Source: Candidatus Nanohaloarchaea archaeon (GTDB lineage: Archaea; EX4484-52; GLR71). From it: DNA of 49,721 nt. Both the position numbers and the translations under genes were made by a program. This document shows, one piece after another, positions 48,057-49,721 of the stretch; position 1 is the first letter of the stretch, and the number at the start of each line of letters is the position of its first letter. The DNA lies in NCBI GenBank assembly GCA_030594675.1, contig JAUVES010000001.1, positions 1-49,721 on the forward strand. Direction: 5' to 3'. Under the pieces are notes generated by a model, which saw nothing but the letters and a program-made list of their open reading frames with translations, was not told the origin of the DNA and did no database searches.

Positions 48057-48827
48057 TTACCCCTTTTCTAAATAATAAGTTTTAGTTCTTTCTATAAGTT
48101 CAAAACTATTCTCACGACCAATAAGTTCATATGATTGTCTTGTCGAAACTGTTGGATAACCGTCGATAGCTGTAAGACTCATAATCATAGAAATAAGCAA
48201 CTGTTCATAAAAAGTATCTGAAAGTTCTACTGACAGCTCCATTAAGATCAGCATTTCGTCTATATAGGCCTGAATGTCAGTCTCTGTAATTCCTATCGAA
48301 AGCAAGATAGTTAGAAGCTCAGAATATCCCTGATTATCAGTCTCAGAAACTGTAGAAGTTATACTAACCAACAAATCTGTATCATTAAGAGGAACACTAT
48401 CAAATACAGAGATAGTCAAAGTAGATGAAATACTTAAACTAGTCTCAATATAAGTCTGAACATCAGAGACACTTGGTGTTAATGCCAAAGATACTGATGT
48501 TTGAAGATCTTTATATGCTTGAATATCTGTTTCAGAAATACCCAGACTCAGATTTACTAAACGACTAAGTTCTTCAAATCCCAAAAAATCACTGATAGAA
48601 GTAGTTACAAGAATTACAACTAAAAGTTGTTTATCAGAATATACTTGAATATCAGTTTCTGAAACTGTCGAAACTATTGAAATAGAACGATTTTCAGCTA
48701 AATATATTTGAACATCAGTTATAGAAACAGTCGAAGTTATTGTGATACTTCTAAGTGTCTCATCATAGTTAGTGGCAAAAAACCATTCAACTTGAGCAAT
48801 ATTTTGTAATGATCTAATATCAGCCAT
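48057..48827 (-). CDS. Fibre protein made of 21-residue repeats, 256 aa
   Basis: A 256-aa protein in which residues ~28-215 are nine back-to-back repeats of exactly 21 residues: alternating hydrophobic/Ser/Thr strand, then (S/T)-E-T-D-I-Q-x-Y and a short acidic turn. Such length-perfect repeats suggest a beta-solenoid or triple-beta-spiral shaft. The ends are unrelated caps. It lies next to the lectin-like fibre gene. Confidence 0.7.
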   Translation of the reverse strand: MADIRSLQNIAQVEWFFATNYDETLRSITITSTVSITDVQIYLAENRSISIVSTVSETDIQVYSDKQLLVVILVTTSISDFLGFEELSRLVNLSLGISETDIQAYKDLQTSVSLALTPSVSDVQTYIETSLSISSTLTISVFDSVPLNDTDLLVSITSTVSETDNQGYSELLTILLSIGITETDIQAYIDEMLILMELSVELSDTFYEQLLISMIMSLTAIDGYPTVSTRQSYELIGRENSFELIERTKTYYLEKG

Positions 48828-48830
48828 AGT

Positions 48831-49721
48831 TTAAGCAGCACTCTCTACGCCTATCTCCATTGCATTAACATCAGTTTCTTCCCAAGCAGCTGCATCAGCA
48901 GGATTATTTTCCCACAGATTCCAAAGACTCTTAGCAGTTGCAGGAACAACTTTGTCTCCACTAAGATAATCAGTACCTCCACTTCTAACAACAAGTTTCA
49001 GATTAGTCGGAGTCGGAACTCCATCAGTTTTTACTCGACTCTGAATTTGGACACACTTGATATCGCTGATAGCTCCTACCATATTTGCAGTAGCATAGGT
49101 ATCCACAGCATCATTAGAGTTAATGCTGACATAATCTGCATCACTAGCAGGCTTTTCATCTACGCACTGCCAATTAGCACCTACCGATGGCGTCCAACCG
49201 GTTGTATTTCCAACTCCTATTGGAACAAGAGCCTGGATATAAGTCTTGTCTATCCACGCAGCATCGTCCATTATTAGATTATCGAAGTATGCCTTCCCGT
49301 GATAGCCCGCTGTATAATAACCAAGCCTAACTTTATTAAATTGAGTATTAGCACCTTCTTTGGTATCGCCTGTAAAATCAATGTCCGTTACACTATCAAC
49401 CTTTACAACAAATCTTCCACCAGCATCAGCAACTTTGAATCTTACTTCGATCAAATATGTCGTGCTGTTAGCAATGGTTTTTGTACCACTGGCTACTACT
49501 GTTGTACCTCTATAGCTGTCTAAGTTATTTGTAGAATTGTTTCTGAAAAGAGATGATAAATAAGTAGCTCCGTTATAAAACAAAATAATAGGTTGATGCG
49601 TCGCCACGGCTATTGATCTCCATAAAAAAGCAAAATACATTTCGTCGTCGGCAGTGATGTCTTTAGAAACATACGCACTGGCAGCCGTCAAATCAAGGCA
49701 ATAGCTTCCATCCATATCAAG
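48831..49721 (-). CDS. Virion fibre-like protein, C-terminal part (starts at 231)
   Basis: This is the main part of the gene whose start is at 231; the frame runs to the window end (Leu-Asp-Met at 49721-49713) and continues at position 141 downwards. The body has lectin-like strands ('EMYFAFLWRSIAVAT', 'YLIEVRFKVADAGGRFVVKVD'), as in LamG/ConA domains, then a second beta domain near the C-terminus. A protein of 326 aa results from joining. It probably forms a receptor-binding or head fibre. Confidence 0.75.
   Translation of the reverse strand, partial: LDMDGSYCLDLTAASAYVSKDITADDEMYFAFLWRSIAVATHQPIILFYNGATYLSSLFRNNSTNNLDSYRGTTVVASGTKTIANSTTYLIEVRFKVADAGGRFVVKVDSVTDIDFTGDTKEGANTQFNKVRLGYYTAGYHGKAYFDNLIMDDAAWIDKTYIQALVPIGVGNTTGWTPSVGANWQCVDEKPASDADYVSINSNDAVDTYATANMVGAISDIKCVQIQSRVKTDGVPTPTNLKLVVRSGGTDYLSGDKVVPATAKSLWNLWENNPADAAAWEETDVNAMEIGVESAA
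49581..49721. repeat. Direct copy of positions 1-141 (circular overlap)
   Basis: Every base of 49581-49721 equals 1-141. The repeat lies inside a coding region, and joining its copies restores one intact frame. It most likely comes from assembly of a circular or circularly permuted molecule; a true terminal repeat cannot be excluded. Confidence 0.9.

Noticed and set aside
1..49721. Temperate lifestyle, CRISPR arrays or tRNA genes
   Set aside because: No integrase, excisionase, repressor, attachment site, regularly spaced repeats or cloverleaf with a CCA-type end was found by eye.

Overview
This window looks like one complete tailed-phage genome, linearised inside a gene. Its last 141 bases (49581-49721) repeat its first 141 (1-141) exactly, so the molecule is most simply read as a circle of 49,580 bp. 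The fibre gene broken by the window edges is intact when joined across that junction. The genome is AT-rich and uses strong Shine-Dalgarno sites (AAAGGAG type), near-consensus sigma-70 promoters and the standard bacterial code. I see no integrase, repressor, tRNA or CRISPR array, so a strictly lytic phage of a bacterial host is the simplest reading. The host itself cannot be named from the sequence. Head and neck gene order (portal, scaffold, elongated-type capsid protein, adaptor) and the large putative ejection proteins suggest a podovirus-like virion; this is inference.

Layout: two divergent transcription units leave a control region at about 3.6-3.9 kb. Leftward (minus strand) runs one long late operon from a TTGACA-N17-CATAAT promoter at 3616-3644. 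It encodes small terminase, two or three small proteins, large terminase and an HNH nuclease. It then crosses the junction into fibre and lysis-candidate genes (49.7-45.9 kb), portal, scaffold, decoration and capsid (45.9-40.5 kb), neck and adaptor genes, an RCC1-repeat fibre, and finally the large putative ejection proteins (33-24.7 kb). Rightward (plus strand) runs the early and replication half (3.9-24.7 kb). It holds many tiny proteins, then an ATP-dependent DNA ligase, HNH endonuclease, Cas4/RecB-like nuclease, Sak4-like ATPase, DUF669-type ssDNA-binding protein, ParB-methyltransferase fusion, UDG-exonuclease-PolA fusion, D5/DUF3987-like ATPase, dCMP deaminase and a DEDD exonuclease.

Four things stand out. 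(1) About sixteen copies of a 15-bp palindrome, GTTC-N7-GAAC (two degenerate), are scattered over both transcription units. Most sit just before a gene, with the right arm running into the Shine-Dalgarno site. (2) Between 4.1 and 5.4 kb three consecutive small genes are each bracketed by their own, mutually unrelated, 25-30 bp inverted repeats. A fourth pair made of 9-bp iteron-like units (5.5-5.8 kb) encloses an AT tract and no gene. (3) The RCC1-like fibre reads as 14 repeats (two seven-blade propellers) only if an in-frame UGA after repeat 11 is read through. (4) A small gene after the small terminase carries an in-frame amber codon although its coding frame looks intact. The early operon also contains several unannotated-size peptides (19-58 aa), which are listed where start, Shine-Dalgarno site and frame support them.
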